This document shows positions 1 through 7,695 of a stretch of DNA of 64,000 bases, piece by piece; the first letter of the stretch is position 1; each line of letters begins with the position of its first letter. This DNA comes from Calothrix sp. NIES-4101 (GTDB lineage Bacteria > Cyanobacteriota > Cyanobacteriia > Cyanobacteriales > Nostocaceae): assembly GCA_004296455.1 (NCBI GenBank), contig AP018280.1, positions 4,836,001-4,900,000 on the forward strand. The letters are read 5' to 3'. The position numbers were made by a program, and so were the translations under genes. A model generated the notes under the pieces. The model saw nothing but the letters and a program-made list of their open reading frames with translations. It had not been told where the DNA came from and did not search any database.

Positions 1-17
1 AAACGGGAGGTAAATCG

Positions 18-1370
18 ATGCGGATTTTCAAAAAATTAAGCGATCGCATCCAAAAAAATACCCGATTAATTTTTGCTATTACTCTAATAGCAGCTTTACT
101 ATTTATCTACATTTCTCCAGCCTTGTCAATTAATGCGATCGCCGAAAAACAAATCACTATCAGCGCTAACCAGGTAATTGATGATGACTTGTATTTATCT
201 GGCGAAATCTTAACCATTGATGGCACGATTAAAGGTGATGCCATACTCTCTGGTAGCAAAATTACCGTCAATGGTACAGTCGATGGTGACTTAATCGCTG
301 CCGGACAAACAATAACTATTAACGGTACCATCAGAGACGATGTTCGTATTGCTGGACAGGTTTTGAGAATCGATAGTCAAGCTAAAATCGCCGATGATTT
401 AATTGCTGCTGGTGCAAGTCTGGAAAATAAACTGGGTAGTAGTATTGGTGGTGATGTCAGCTTTTTTGGCGCTCAAGCTTTACTTGCTGGGACTGTAAAT
501 AAAAATGTTCTCGGCGCAATGAATTCTCTGCAATTGCGTGGTTCGGTTGGTCAAAATATGCGAGTCACAGTGATTGGAGACCCAAATCCTTTAAAAGCTC
601 CTTTTATACCCAAACCAGAAGTTACTATCCCAGATATACCTGAAGGTTTGACTATTTTAAACAATGCCAAAATCGGTGGCAAACTTACTTATAAATCCAC
701 CAAAGATGCACAAATAGAGCAAAAATCACAGATTATCGCTGGAATTACTCGCGAAGAATTACCGTATAAAGGACAACAGGGAACAGCCTCGAATCAATTT
801 ACACCAACTCCAGGGGAAATCTTGCTGGGACAATTGCAAAGGTTGCTGGCATTATTACTAATTGGTTGGTTATTACTGCGTTTTTTCCCAGGTTGGATAC
901 CAGGTTTGACAACAACCATACAAACAAAACCATTACCTAGTTTGGGATGGGGGTTAGTCACTTTTATTGGTGTTTGGATAGTAGTAACGCTTGTTCCTCT
1001 CATCTCTTTTTTACTCAGTGGGTTATTGGTGTTTACCCTACCTCACTTAATTCTTCCTGTAATTGGTATTGGTATTCTCTTCGCTCTCGGCATTAGCGTT
1101 GCATTTGCAATTTTTGCTACTTACATACCACAGATTATTATCAGTTTCCTGGGCGGAAGATGGTTGATGGAGCGTTTACAACCCAATAAATCAACGACAA
1201 GAATTATGTCATTATTAGCTGGGTTGGTAGTGTTTGTCGTACTTACTGCCATACCCTTATTGGGTGGTATTTTGGAGTTGATTATTATCCTCATGGGTTT
1301 AGGTGCATTTTGGTTGTGGGGACAGAGGGGAATACAAGATATTAGAGATCGACAATTAATATCTACATAA
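18..1370 (+). CDS. Membrane protein with bactofilin-like polymer-forming repeats
   Basis: The ATG at 18 follows a good ribosome binding site (GGGAGG, positions 5-10). The 450-aa product has one hydrophobic segment at about residues 15-40, then a beta-helix-like region to about residue 190 with repeated I-x-G-x-I-x-G-D steps, as in polymer-forming (bactofilin-type) domains. A linker leads to a C-terminal block (about 275-445) rich in hydrophobic stretches, probably four or more membrane helices. The layout suggests an extracytoplasmic repeat domain anchored in the membrane. No catalytic motif was seen and the role is unknown. It stands alone; a hairpin lies about 70 bp downstream. Confidence 0.75.
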   Translation: MRIFKKLSDRIQKNTRLIFAITLIAALLFIYISPALSINAIAEKQITISANQVIDDDLYLSGEILTIDGTIKGDAILSGSKITVNGTVDGDLIAAGQTITINGTIRDDVRIAGQVLRIDSQAKIADDLIAAGASLENKLGSSIGGDVSFFGAQALLAGTVNKNVLGAMNSLQLRGSVGQNMRVTVIGDPNPLKAPFIPKPEVTIPDIPEGLTILNNAKIGGKLTYKSTKDAQIEQKSQIIAGITREELPYKGQQGTASNQFTPTPGEILLGQLQRLLALLLIGWLLLRFFPGWIPGLTTTIQTKPLPSLGWGLVTFIGVWIVVTLVPLISFLLSGLLVFTLPHLILPVIGIGILFALGISVAFAIFATYIPQIIISFLGGRWLMERLQPNKSTTRIMSLLAGLVVFVVLTAIPLLGGILELIIILMGLGAFWLWGQRGIQDIRDRQLIST

Positions 1371-1439
1371 AAATCTCTGCCTTCCCCATCTCCACCTTGG
1401 TTTTATCCTAATTGTTAAGGACGAACCTGATATTAATTC

Positions 1440-1472
1440 ATATCCCCAATTTTTCACAAAAGTTGGGGATAT
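1440..1472 (+). terminator. Stem-loop downstream of the bactofilin-like gene
   Basis: A perfect 10-bp stem, ATATCCCCAA (1440-1449) with TTGGGGATAT (1463-1472), surrounds a 13-nt loop. No strong T-run follows, so it is either a weak terminator or an mRNA 3' end structure. Confidence 0.4.
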
Positions 1473-1503
1473 TGATTGATTAATTCGATATATCAAACTC
1501 AAC

Positions 1504-1704
1504 CTACAGCGTAGTAAATCTCACTCCCGATCGCTCCCGGAAATAATGTACCTCTTCATCGTTGATTTGGGAAAATCCTGCGTATCTCAATCCAAAATCA
1601 TCAAAAGTTTCTGGAGAGAACACACATCCAAGCTCATCTATCTCAGTCTGTAACTCTTGTTCAAGCTTGAATTGGTGCGACAAGAACGGTGATAAAAATC
1701 GAGT
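1504..1704 (-). pseudogene. Possible C-terminal remnant of a protein-coding gene
   Basis: The minus strand has an open stretch of 66 codons ending in TAG at 1504, with a protein-like composition: charged, with phrases such as ELGCVFSPETFDDFG and FSQINDEEVHYFRERSG. An in-frame TAA lies just upstream, and there is no ATG or ribosome binding site. It reads like the tail of a longer gene whose 5' part is gone. The family was not recognised. The rest of the 1371-2000 gap shows only AT-rich DNA and one GCGATCGC site. Confidence 0.3.
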
Positions 1705-2000
1705 TTAGTTTTTTCGATTGGATAATAGCGATCGCATGGTTTAATGTATCATTTGTAGCGTATAAATATAAGTAATTTACTTCTGGAACTAATTGGAAGC
1801 TAAATTGATCACAATATTCGGACTGGAGAGTAGCGCAAACCAGAAAATATATTATTTTTGAAAATTAGCAAACTATTTGTATACAATCAATACAGCCATT
1901 ATTGGCATCAAAAATATCAATCTGCAATTAGATTTTGTGCATCAAAAAATGTTATAAACTTCCTATGTAATGTGTGGATAATTTAGCCAAACATATTTTT

Positions 2001-2942
2001 ATGAAGGTTGATAACAGCAAATTGCTGACCAAGTTGGCTGGCATTGTGGGAGTAACGGGCATCGGTCTCTTGATTAACTTGCCTGCGGGGGCACAAGAGA
2101 AACTGAATCCAAACCCCAGTATTTTCTCGGAGGCTACCTACAGCCGGACTCAGCGTGTGCTGACAAACACACAGTATTTACCAAGCGAACCGGCGCTTGC
2201 TCAAGAAAAGCAAACTCCATCCAGTAAAAAGAAAAAGACTCAAACTGCTCAGACAACTACCACTGGTGGAAAGCTAAATCCTTCCCCTAGCATCAAAAAC
2301 GAGTGTCCTTACAACCGTGCAGCTTGTTCTGGCTCTGGTACATCTGCACCACCAAGTAAACCAGATGAACCAGGTGCAACTCCAACAAATCCTCCTACAT
2401 CTGGAACTGAAGTTACGCCGGCTCCAAGCGAACCGACAACAAAACCAAGCGAACCAGAGGTAAAACCAGAAGGAACAGACAAGCCTTCTACCAAACCCAG
2501 CGATAGCAGCAATGCCAGCAAAAACATAGTTGCTGTAGCTGAATCCAACGGTTCTTTTACAACCCTAACCAAACTATTGAAGTCAGCAGGATTAGTCGAA
2601 ACCTTGCAAGGTCCAGGGCCATTCACTGTTTTTGCACCTACTGATGCAGCATTTGCAGAATTAGAAAAAAAATCGCCAAATGTCATCAGAGACTTACTGA
2701 AGCCTGAAAATAAAGAAGTCTTGGTCAAGGTTTTAACCTACCACGTTGTCCAAGGTCAACTTCTCTCCAGTGACTTGAAGGCTGGCGAAGTCAAAACTGT
2801 TCAAGGTGGTCCACTCTCAGTTCAAGTAGACTCTTCCACAGGTGTCAAGGTTAATGATGCGAAAGTAGCTCAACCTGATGTGAAGGCTAGTAATGGTGTT
2901 ATTCATGCGATCGATAACATCCTTGTACCTCCCGATTTGTAA
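2001..2942 (+). CDS. Secreted fasciclin (FAS1) domain protein
   Basis: An upstream in-frame GTG at 1974 exists, but the ATG at 2001 puts a normal signal peptide at the N-terminus (MKVDNSKLL, then a hydrophobic core ending near PAGAQ), so 2001 is preferred. The mature part starts with a short repeated phrase, KLNPNPS/KLNPSPS, followed by a long Pro/Thr/Ser/Glu-rich linker. The last ~135 residues form a FAS1 domain with the typical H1-like TVFAPTDAAFAEL and a YHV box (LTYHVVQGQ), ending in GVIHAIDNILVPPDL. FAS1 domains mediate adhesion, so this is probably a periplasmic or cell-surface protein. Two terminator-like hairpins follow. Confidence 0.88.
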   Translation: MKVDNSKLLTKLAGIVGVTGIGLLINLPAGAQEKLNPNPSIFSEATYSRTQRVLTNTQYLPSEPALAQEKQTPSSKKKKTQTAQTTTTGGKLNPSPSIKNECPYNRAACSGSGTSAPPSKPDEPGATPTNPPTSGTEVTPAPSEPTTKPSEPEVKPEGTDKPSTKPSDSSNASKNIVAVAESNGSFTTLTKLLKSAGLVETLQGPGPFTVFAPTDAAFAELEKKSPNVIRDLLKPENKEVLVKVLTYHVVQGQLLSSDLKAGEVKTVQGGPLSVQVDSSTGVKVNDAKVAQPDVKASNGVIHAIDNILVPPDL

Positions 2943-2995
2943 ATCAGATGTTTTGCATAATTTTGCAGAACTATAATGTGTTAAATCCTGAATAA

Positions 2996-3020
2996 CTTGT
3001 TGTTACCAACAAGCTTTTTT
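2996..3020 (+). terminator. Rho-independent terminator after the FAS1 gene
   Basis: A 7-bp stem, CTTGTTG (2996-3002) with CAACAAG (3007-3013), has a TTAC loop and is followed by C and six T. Confidence 0.7.
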
Positions 3021-3056
3021 GGAAATATCAAACAAGGTACTCTTTGTAATTTAAAC

Positions 3057-3091
3057 CCCGTTCAAATATTAATTTTGAACGGGATTTTTTG
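3057..3091 (+). terminator. Second strong hairpin with T-run
   Basis: A perfect 10-bp stem, CCCGTTCAAA (3057-3066) with TTTGAACGGG (3074-3083), is followed by ATTTTTT. It could be a back-up terminator for the FAS1 gene or a terminator for an unseen small transcript. Confidence 0.6.
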
Positions 3092-3186
3092 TAGATTGAT
3101 TTAATGGACGTGAAGGTATTCCCGACAAGATATAAAGCAGTTGGAGCAACAATTGAGATGATAAAATCAGTAAAATCTTGGGAGGA

Positions 3187-3303
3187 TTATTTGAATTTTT
3201 CCGGCATTGCTGAAGAATGATGCTCAACGATTAACAATTTATCGTTAATCTTGCGGTAAACAAATGTCAGTAAACCAAAAAGTTTTTTGGAAGCCTTGTA
3301 ACA
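3187..3303 (-). pseudogene. C-terminal fragment of a SnoaL/NTF2-like (CaMKII-association-type) protein
   Basis: The last ~38 codons of a minus-strand frame include TFVYRKIND and LLIVEHHSSAMPE, which resemble the C-terminal strand pair of SnoaL-like proteins of the calcium/calmodulin-dependent kinase II association-domain (SgcJ/EcaC) type. The usual ~100 N-terminal residues are absent; upstream the frame runs into the IS982-type transposase remnant. I infer a gene truncated by a transposon-related event. Its 5' part was not found beyond the IS982 remnant. Confidence 0.5.
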
Positions 3304-3322
3304 TGACGTGAGTTCGGCGGAA

Positions 3323-4282
3323 CTAAAACAGGGCAGGAGGTAGTGCAGGCAGGTCTTTGGGGTAAATATCAATAGACGGTTTGTTGGGTAAGTAGGTATA
3401 AGCAATCAAACCAGCTACCAAATTAACCAAAAAGTTCAATGGGCTACGATGTCTTGAGTGCTCTTCTTACAAACTTGGGCGGGACGGAAACCGACACCGC
3501 CCAGTTTGCGCAATTTGACATACATTTTTGAGATAGTCATTTACTGACTCAATCACTGCTCGCTTGCGTAATAAGATTTTATCAATCAGTTTAACCAAGC
3601 GATTTTTCATATTTTTTTTTGATTTGCTAATAAACTCCAAACCTCGTTCATATAGCTCTTCAAATATTTTTTGCGAAACATAACCTCTATCCCCGAAAAG
3701 TTTGCCAATTATGTCTTCAGTCATCTCTGGAACTGGTTTTCGGTCATCTACGTTAGCTGGAGTTAGTTTAAAAGCAAGTAATTCTCCTTTATCATTAATA
3801 ATTAAATGTAGCTTGAATCCATAATGCCAACCTACAGAATTCTTGCCCCATGCAACTAATCCTTTAAATACTTTATGAGAATGTGCTCGGCAATTGTGGC
3901 AAACATTTAATGGAGTTGAGTCGATAAAACTAATCCCTGTAATTTCGCCAGTCAGTGTGTTTAAAAAGCAACATAGTAACATTAAGCTCCAAGGCATCAA
4001 TTCTACAAATCTTGTATAGCTAACTAGATTGGGAAAAGCGTTACGCCAACCAGGCAGCACATGCAAAGTGTAAAAATCTTTAAAAGTCCGATAGCCACTA
4101 CCATGAAAGGCAATAACTATTGTCATCACTTCTGACAAGTGCATTCGGGAAGTGCAACGGCATTCTCCTGAAGTTGATGGTAGCTGCGGTATCTCTTGCC
4201 AGAAGCTTTCCCATCGCTTGTAGAAATCGTCGATATCGCAGAATATTTGGGTGATGTCCAGGCGGGATACAATGGTAGACAT
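3323..4282 (-). pseudogene. IS982-family transposase, interrupted by an in-frame stop
   Basis: The first 257 or so codons are a typical IS982 transposase: an N-terminal helical domain, then the DDE core with FIDSTPLNVCHNCR, GWHYGFKLHL and KLFGDRGY, and IESVNDYLKN near the end. After VCQI the frame enters a foreign stretch (AQTGRCRFPSRPSL) and stops at 3467-3469. Directly after, the same frame resumes family-like sequence ([14 protein letters not shown], then [10 protein letters not shown]) and ends at TAG, 3323-3325. Without the insert the protein would be about 303 aa, normal for the family. Terminal inverted repeats were not securely found; GTACTATTTTTACCC at about 4333-4347 may mark the upstream end. 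Confidence 0.85.
3464..3511 (-). repeat. ~48-bp palindromic insertion inside the IS982 transposase gene
   Basis: Removing 3464-3511 (boundaries uncertain by a few bases) restores a continuous transposase frame. On the plus strand the insert has arms CAAACTTGGGCGG (3470-3482) and CCGCCCAGTTTG (3497-3508), complementary except for one bulged base, around a 14-nt loop. Its length is a multiple of three, but it brings a TAA. It behaves like a small mobile palindromic repeat. Confidence 0.65.
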
Positions 4283-4704
4283 GGCTGAGATACTTATTTT
4301 TATTACATATTTTTTAGTCTCAGCTTTTTTTTGTACTATTTTTACCCATCCTCAATAATTCTTTGCGATTGTTCTATCCAATTACTCTGATTCCTTTCAT
4401 CGCAAGCTTTTTGCTTCTACGATCGCCGTCGAACTCACGTTAACATGGGCATCTCAGCTAAATGGTGGAATACCACACAATCACCTAATAGTCAGCGTTT
4501 CAGATGATCCCGCTAGTTACCTTAAGGCGATCGCTCTCAAGCGGATGCTGTTTTTCTCCTTGAACACGAAGGCTGAAACCCCTATTTTTTGGTTAGTTTC
4601 CAAAAGTTTGTGGTTTACTGAATGTATAATGCGCTCTGACTTTATTTACTCGCACAATTCACATAATTAATTCATGCACCTATTGATAATCACAATATTC
4701 GTCA
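4283..4704. other. Intergenic DNA between the IS982 remnant and the kinase fragment
   Basis: No gene is seen. Near 4425-4440 is CGCCGTCGAACTCACGT. An inverted, slightly shorter version (ACGTGAGTTCGGCG) lies near 3305-3318 on the other side of the IS982 remnant. The two may be copies of a dispersed repeat or old flanks of an insertion. Confidence 0.4.
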
Positions 4705-5190
4705 TTATTTAATCAATAGGGTTAGCAGAAATGTTGTTTGACTTAGTATTGCTGGTTCAATTATTAAATTACCATTGTGCGCCCGTGTAATCTCCCGTGC
4801 TAAACTCAGCCCTAATCCGATGCCTTCAATTTGACGCGATCGCACTTTATCTCCTCGATAAAAACGGTAGAATAAATATTCGCGATCGCTTGCGGGAATA
4901 TCTAGAGAAGCGTTGCTCACACGAATCACTACTGTTTTTTTCTCTTGGTAAGCTTGAATTTTAATCCAACCATTCGGTAAGTTGTATTTAATGGCATTAC
5001 TAATTAAATTTTGCAGCACCTGAGCTAATAAATCGCGATCGCCTTGGACTTTGAGATTCTCGGCAATGTTAGTTTCTAATCCTAAATTTGGGGCAAGTAG
5101 TTTAATATCTTCTGCCATTTCTCCCAGAAGTATTGACATATTTACTTCTTTTTTATAGATACTCATTTTCCCTGCATCTGCTAATGTATA
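4705..5190 (-). pseudogene. Sensor histidine kinase, C-terminal half (ATPase domain)
   Basis: This is the catalytic half of a kinase, without sensor or phospho-accepting histidine. The frame from about 5190 reads TLADAGKMSIYKKEVNMS, which matches the end of a HisKA domain, and continues into the HATPase domain with an N-box (NLISNAIKYN), an F-box-like LFYRFYRGD and a G2 box (GIGLGLSLAREI). An in-frame TAA sits just upstream, where the IS5-like element begins. The missing N-terminal half is on the same strand at 9617-10528. An internal ATG at 5166 could in principle start a 153-aa ATPase fragment, but there is no sign it is functional. Confidence 0.85.
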
Positions 5191-5249
5191 TTAGAGCTGT
5201 CTTTAAAATAAATTCCGTGAGAGAATAATCAGGACTAAGTAAAATTACG

Positions 5250-6754
5250 GTAAGGATTCAGGTGTGGGGTAGTTGACATGGGTAGGTGTAGTACGAGAAT
5301 ATCGACAGCATGAGTCAGAAAATGCCAGCGATTCAAAGGGATGAAGAATTATACCAATTGCCGAAAGAGGAATTGGTAAAAATCATCCAGGCATTGAGAA
5401 TAGAATTAGAAAGGCTCAAAGAAATAGTAAATAAAGACAGTAAAAGCTCATCAAAGCCACCATCACAGGACATAATCAAAAAATCAGAAAAAAAGAAATC
5501 AGAACAACAGGATTCAGAAGAAGGAGAAAAAAGAAAGCCAGGAGGGCAACCAGGACATGAAGGAAAAACCCGTAAAGGTTTTGGACGAGTAGATAGAATC
5601 GAAATGCTACGTCCAGAAAAATGCCCGTACTGTGGAGGAATTCACTTTCTTGAACTTGCAGATAAAATCGAAAAGCAAGTTGTGGCACAATTTGTAGCAA
5701 ATCCAATAGAAATAGTTGAATACCAACGAATTCATCAACAATGCAGTCACTGTGGAACAGTAAGTGCCGCAGATTGGAGCGACTCAATAGTACCGGGGCA
5801 AGATTTGGGTTTGCGCTTACAAGCATTAATCGGTTGGTTAGGAAATTATGCCCACATGCCGTATGAGAAAATTCGCGAGTTAATAGAAGAATTAGGGCAG
5901 ATAGATATTGGAGAAGGAACGTTAGTAGCAACCAATCAAAGAGTTGCACAAGCAATAGAAAAACCAGTAAAGGAATTGTCAGATTGGGTAAAAAGTGAGC
6001 AGCCAAATATCCATGTAGACGAAACACCCTGGACAGTAAAAGGGGTAAAAGAATGGCTATGGGTGTTTGCCAATAGAGGTTTTTGCTTGTTTAAAGCCGC
6101 AGATACACGTTCAAGAGATGAACTTGAATCGATATTAGGAAGCGAGTATACAGGGGTTTTGAGCAGCGATGATTTTAGTGTTTACAATGGCTACGCTGCG
6201 AATGCACAACAAAAATGTTTAGCGCACATGCGTCGGCATTTCAAGAATTTGAGCAAATCTCCGGTATTACATAATCATGAGATTGCTTTATGTTTTATCG
6301 AATTAATCGATGATGTGTTCAAGAATTATCAGCAGTTTCAAATTACTGGCTCCCTTGAAGCCTACAAACAATGGGCTTTTGACTTCAAATCCACTATTAA
6401 TAAAGCTTTCAAGGAATGGATACCACAAGCTGGTGCAACAGCGTTGAATTTGTTAACTAAATTGCGAGATAAATACGACCAATGGTGGTATTGTCTCGAC
6501 CATCCTGAAGTTCCTCCCGATAATAACCTCGCAGAACGTAACTTGAGATTAGCTGTCACTAAACGAAAAATTAGTGGTGGTTCGCGTTCGCTTGAAAGAT
6601 TTGGAGATACTGCAAATCTATTAACTGTTGTGCAAACTTGTAGGAGTCAGGGACGTTCTGTAATTGGCTTTTTTGCGAATGCAATACTAGCTCATACACA
6701 CAATCAAATTATTTTTCCTTCCCTCATTCCTTGCTCCGCGACCTGAATCCTTAC
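5250..6754 (+). mobile_element. IS66-family insertion sequence (single-ORF type)
   Basis: The ends are exact 14-bp inverted repeats, GTAAGGATTCAGGT (5250-5263) and ACCTGAATCCTTAC (6741-6754). They are flanked by the perfect 8-bp direct repeat AAATTACG (5242-5249 and 6755-6762), the duplication length known for IS66. The element is 1505 bp with one transposase gene and lacks the tnpA/tnpB accessory genes. It entered the leader of the IS5-like transposase gene. Confidence 0.93.
5310..6746 (+). CDS. IS66-family transposase
   Basis: This is a 478-aa complete transposase. The N-terminus is a charged helical segment (about 10-50), followed by a Lys/Pro-rich linker with PGGQPGHEGKTRKGF, a zinc-binding pair (CPYCGGIHF and HQQCSHCG, about 108-150), and the DDE core with HVDETPWTVKG, LSSDDFSVYNG and the C-terminal NNLAERNLRLAVTKRKISGG. 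The stop codon lies inside the right inverted repeat. The frame is intact, so the gene may be active; related elements usually also encode TnpA and TnpB, which are absent here. Confidence 0.93.
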   Translation: MSQKMPAIQRDEELYQLPKEELVKIIQALRIELERLKEIVNKDSKSSSKPPSQDIIKKSEKKKSEQQDSEEGEKRKPGGQPGHEGKTRKGFGRVDRIEMLRPEKCPYCGGIHFLELADKIEKQVVAQFVANPIEIVEYQRIHQQCSHCGTVSAADWSDSIVPGQDLGLRLQALIGWLGNYAHMPYEKIRELIEELGQIDIGEGTLVATNQRVAQAIEKPVKELSDWVKSEQPNIHVDETPWTVKGVKEWLWVFANRGFCLFKAADTRSRDELESILGSEYTGVLSSDDFSVYNGYAANAQQKCLAHMRRHFKNLSKSPVLHNHEIALCFIELIDDVFKNYQQFQITGSLEAYKQWAFDFKSTINKAFKEWIPQAGATALNLLTKLRDKYDQWWYCLDHPEVPPDNNLAERNLRLAVTKRKISGGSRSLERFGDTANLLTVVQTCRSQGRSVIGFFANAILAHTHNQIIFPSLIPCSAT

Positions 6755-6852
6755 AAATTACGCATACTACCAATGACAAGTCCTTTAGAGAGAATAGAGT
6801 CACACCCACAGGAAGCAAAGCGATTGATTGGGATTAGATATGAGGATTTTAT

Positions 6853-7013
6853 GGCTCTTCGGCAAGTTTTATGGAGCTTGAGGTTTTTTTGCAGTAAAAC
6901 CCTTACAAAACAATGATTACAAGCAACTATGATACTTTTTGAGGCTAAATTCCTATGTAATAAGGCTTTCAAGGATTTTTAGCTAAGTTTTCCATAAAAA
7001 GAACTGAAGAGCC
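6853..7013 (+). mobile_element. 161-bp ISL3-like MITE, copy 1
   Basis: The element runs from GGCTCTTCGG to CTGAAGAGCC. Its ends share GGCTCTTC and, a few bases in, TTTTATGGA. It is flanked by a perfect 8-bp duplication, GATTTTAT (6845-6852 and 7014-7021). Ends beginning GGCTCTT and an 8-bp duplication fit the ISL3 family. It encodes no protein, so it would need a transposase supplied from elsewhere. Confidence 0.92.
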
Positions 7014-7486
7014 GATTTTATTTCATTAGTAATGTTAGCAGAACAAAGGCACATAGAGAAACAAGCAGAAATTGAAAAAAACAAGATTCGTTTAATTGCT
7101 CCTGGAGGAGGAAGGAGCGCAGAAATGACAGTAAAACAAGGAATATGTCTTTGTTTAGTATATTTGAGACAAAAGCCGACATTTGAAATACTAGGATTAC
7201 TATTCAGCGTCTCAAGAAACAAAGCAAATAAGACATTTAATTATTGGGTGGAAATTCTCCCTTGAAATTTTACCTGCTTCTCAAATGGAAGAAGTAGAAA
7301 ATGATAGTGAAAAATACCAAGCACTCTGTGAAAAATTATGCGAGTATGAATTAATAGTAGACAGTGCAGAGCAAGCAATAGAGAGACCTGGTGATTATCA
7401 AGAGCAAAAAAAGTATTACTCAGGGAAGAAAAAAATGCACACAATTAAAAATCAGTTTATAGTGATGCCAGGAGGTAAAGATATTG

Positions 7487-7647
7487 GGCTCTTCAGTTCT
7501 TTTTATGGAAAACTTAGCTAAAAATCCTTGAAAGCCTTATTACATAGGAATTTAGCCTCAAAAAGTATCATAGTTGCTTGTAATCATTGTTTTGTAAGGG
7601 TTTTACTGCAAAAAAACCTCAAGCTCCATAAAACTTGCCGAAGAGCC
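7487..7647 (-). mobile_element. 161-bp ISL3-like MITE, copy 2 (inverted)
   Basis: This is the reverse complement of copy 1; I see no base difference over the 161 bp. It is flanked by its own perfect 8-bp duplication, AGATATTG (7479-7486 and 7648-7655), so it arrived by an independent transposition rather than as part of a local inversion. It interrupts the IS5-like transposase between KDI and VDI. Confidence 0.92.
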
Positions 7648-7695
7648 AGATATTGTTGATATTTGCATAGGGCATTTTGGCAAGATAAGTGATAT

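Noticed and set aside
2309-2728. 139-codon minus-strand frame inside the FAS1 gene
   Set aside because: Shadow of the Pro/Thr/Ser-rich plus-strand coding sequence.
5476-6027. 183-codon minus-strand frame inside the IS66 transposase
   Set aside because: Leucine- and phenylalanine-rich mirror of a lysine/glutamate-rich plus-strand gene.
6853-7647. Reading the inverted 161-bp pair as terminal repeats of one 795-bp composite element
   Set aside because: Each copy has its own different 8-bp duplication (GATTTTAT and AGATATTG), so they inserted separately.
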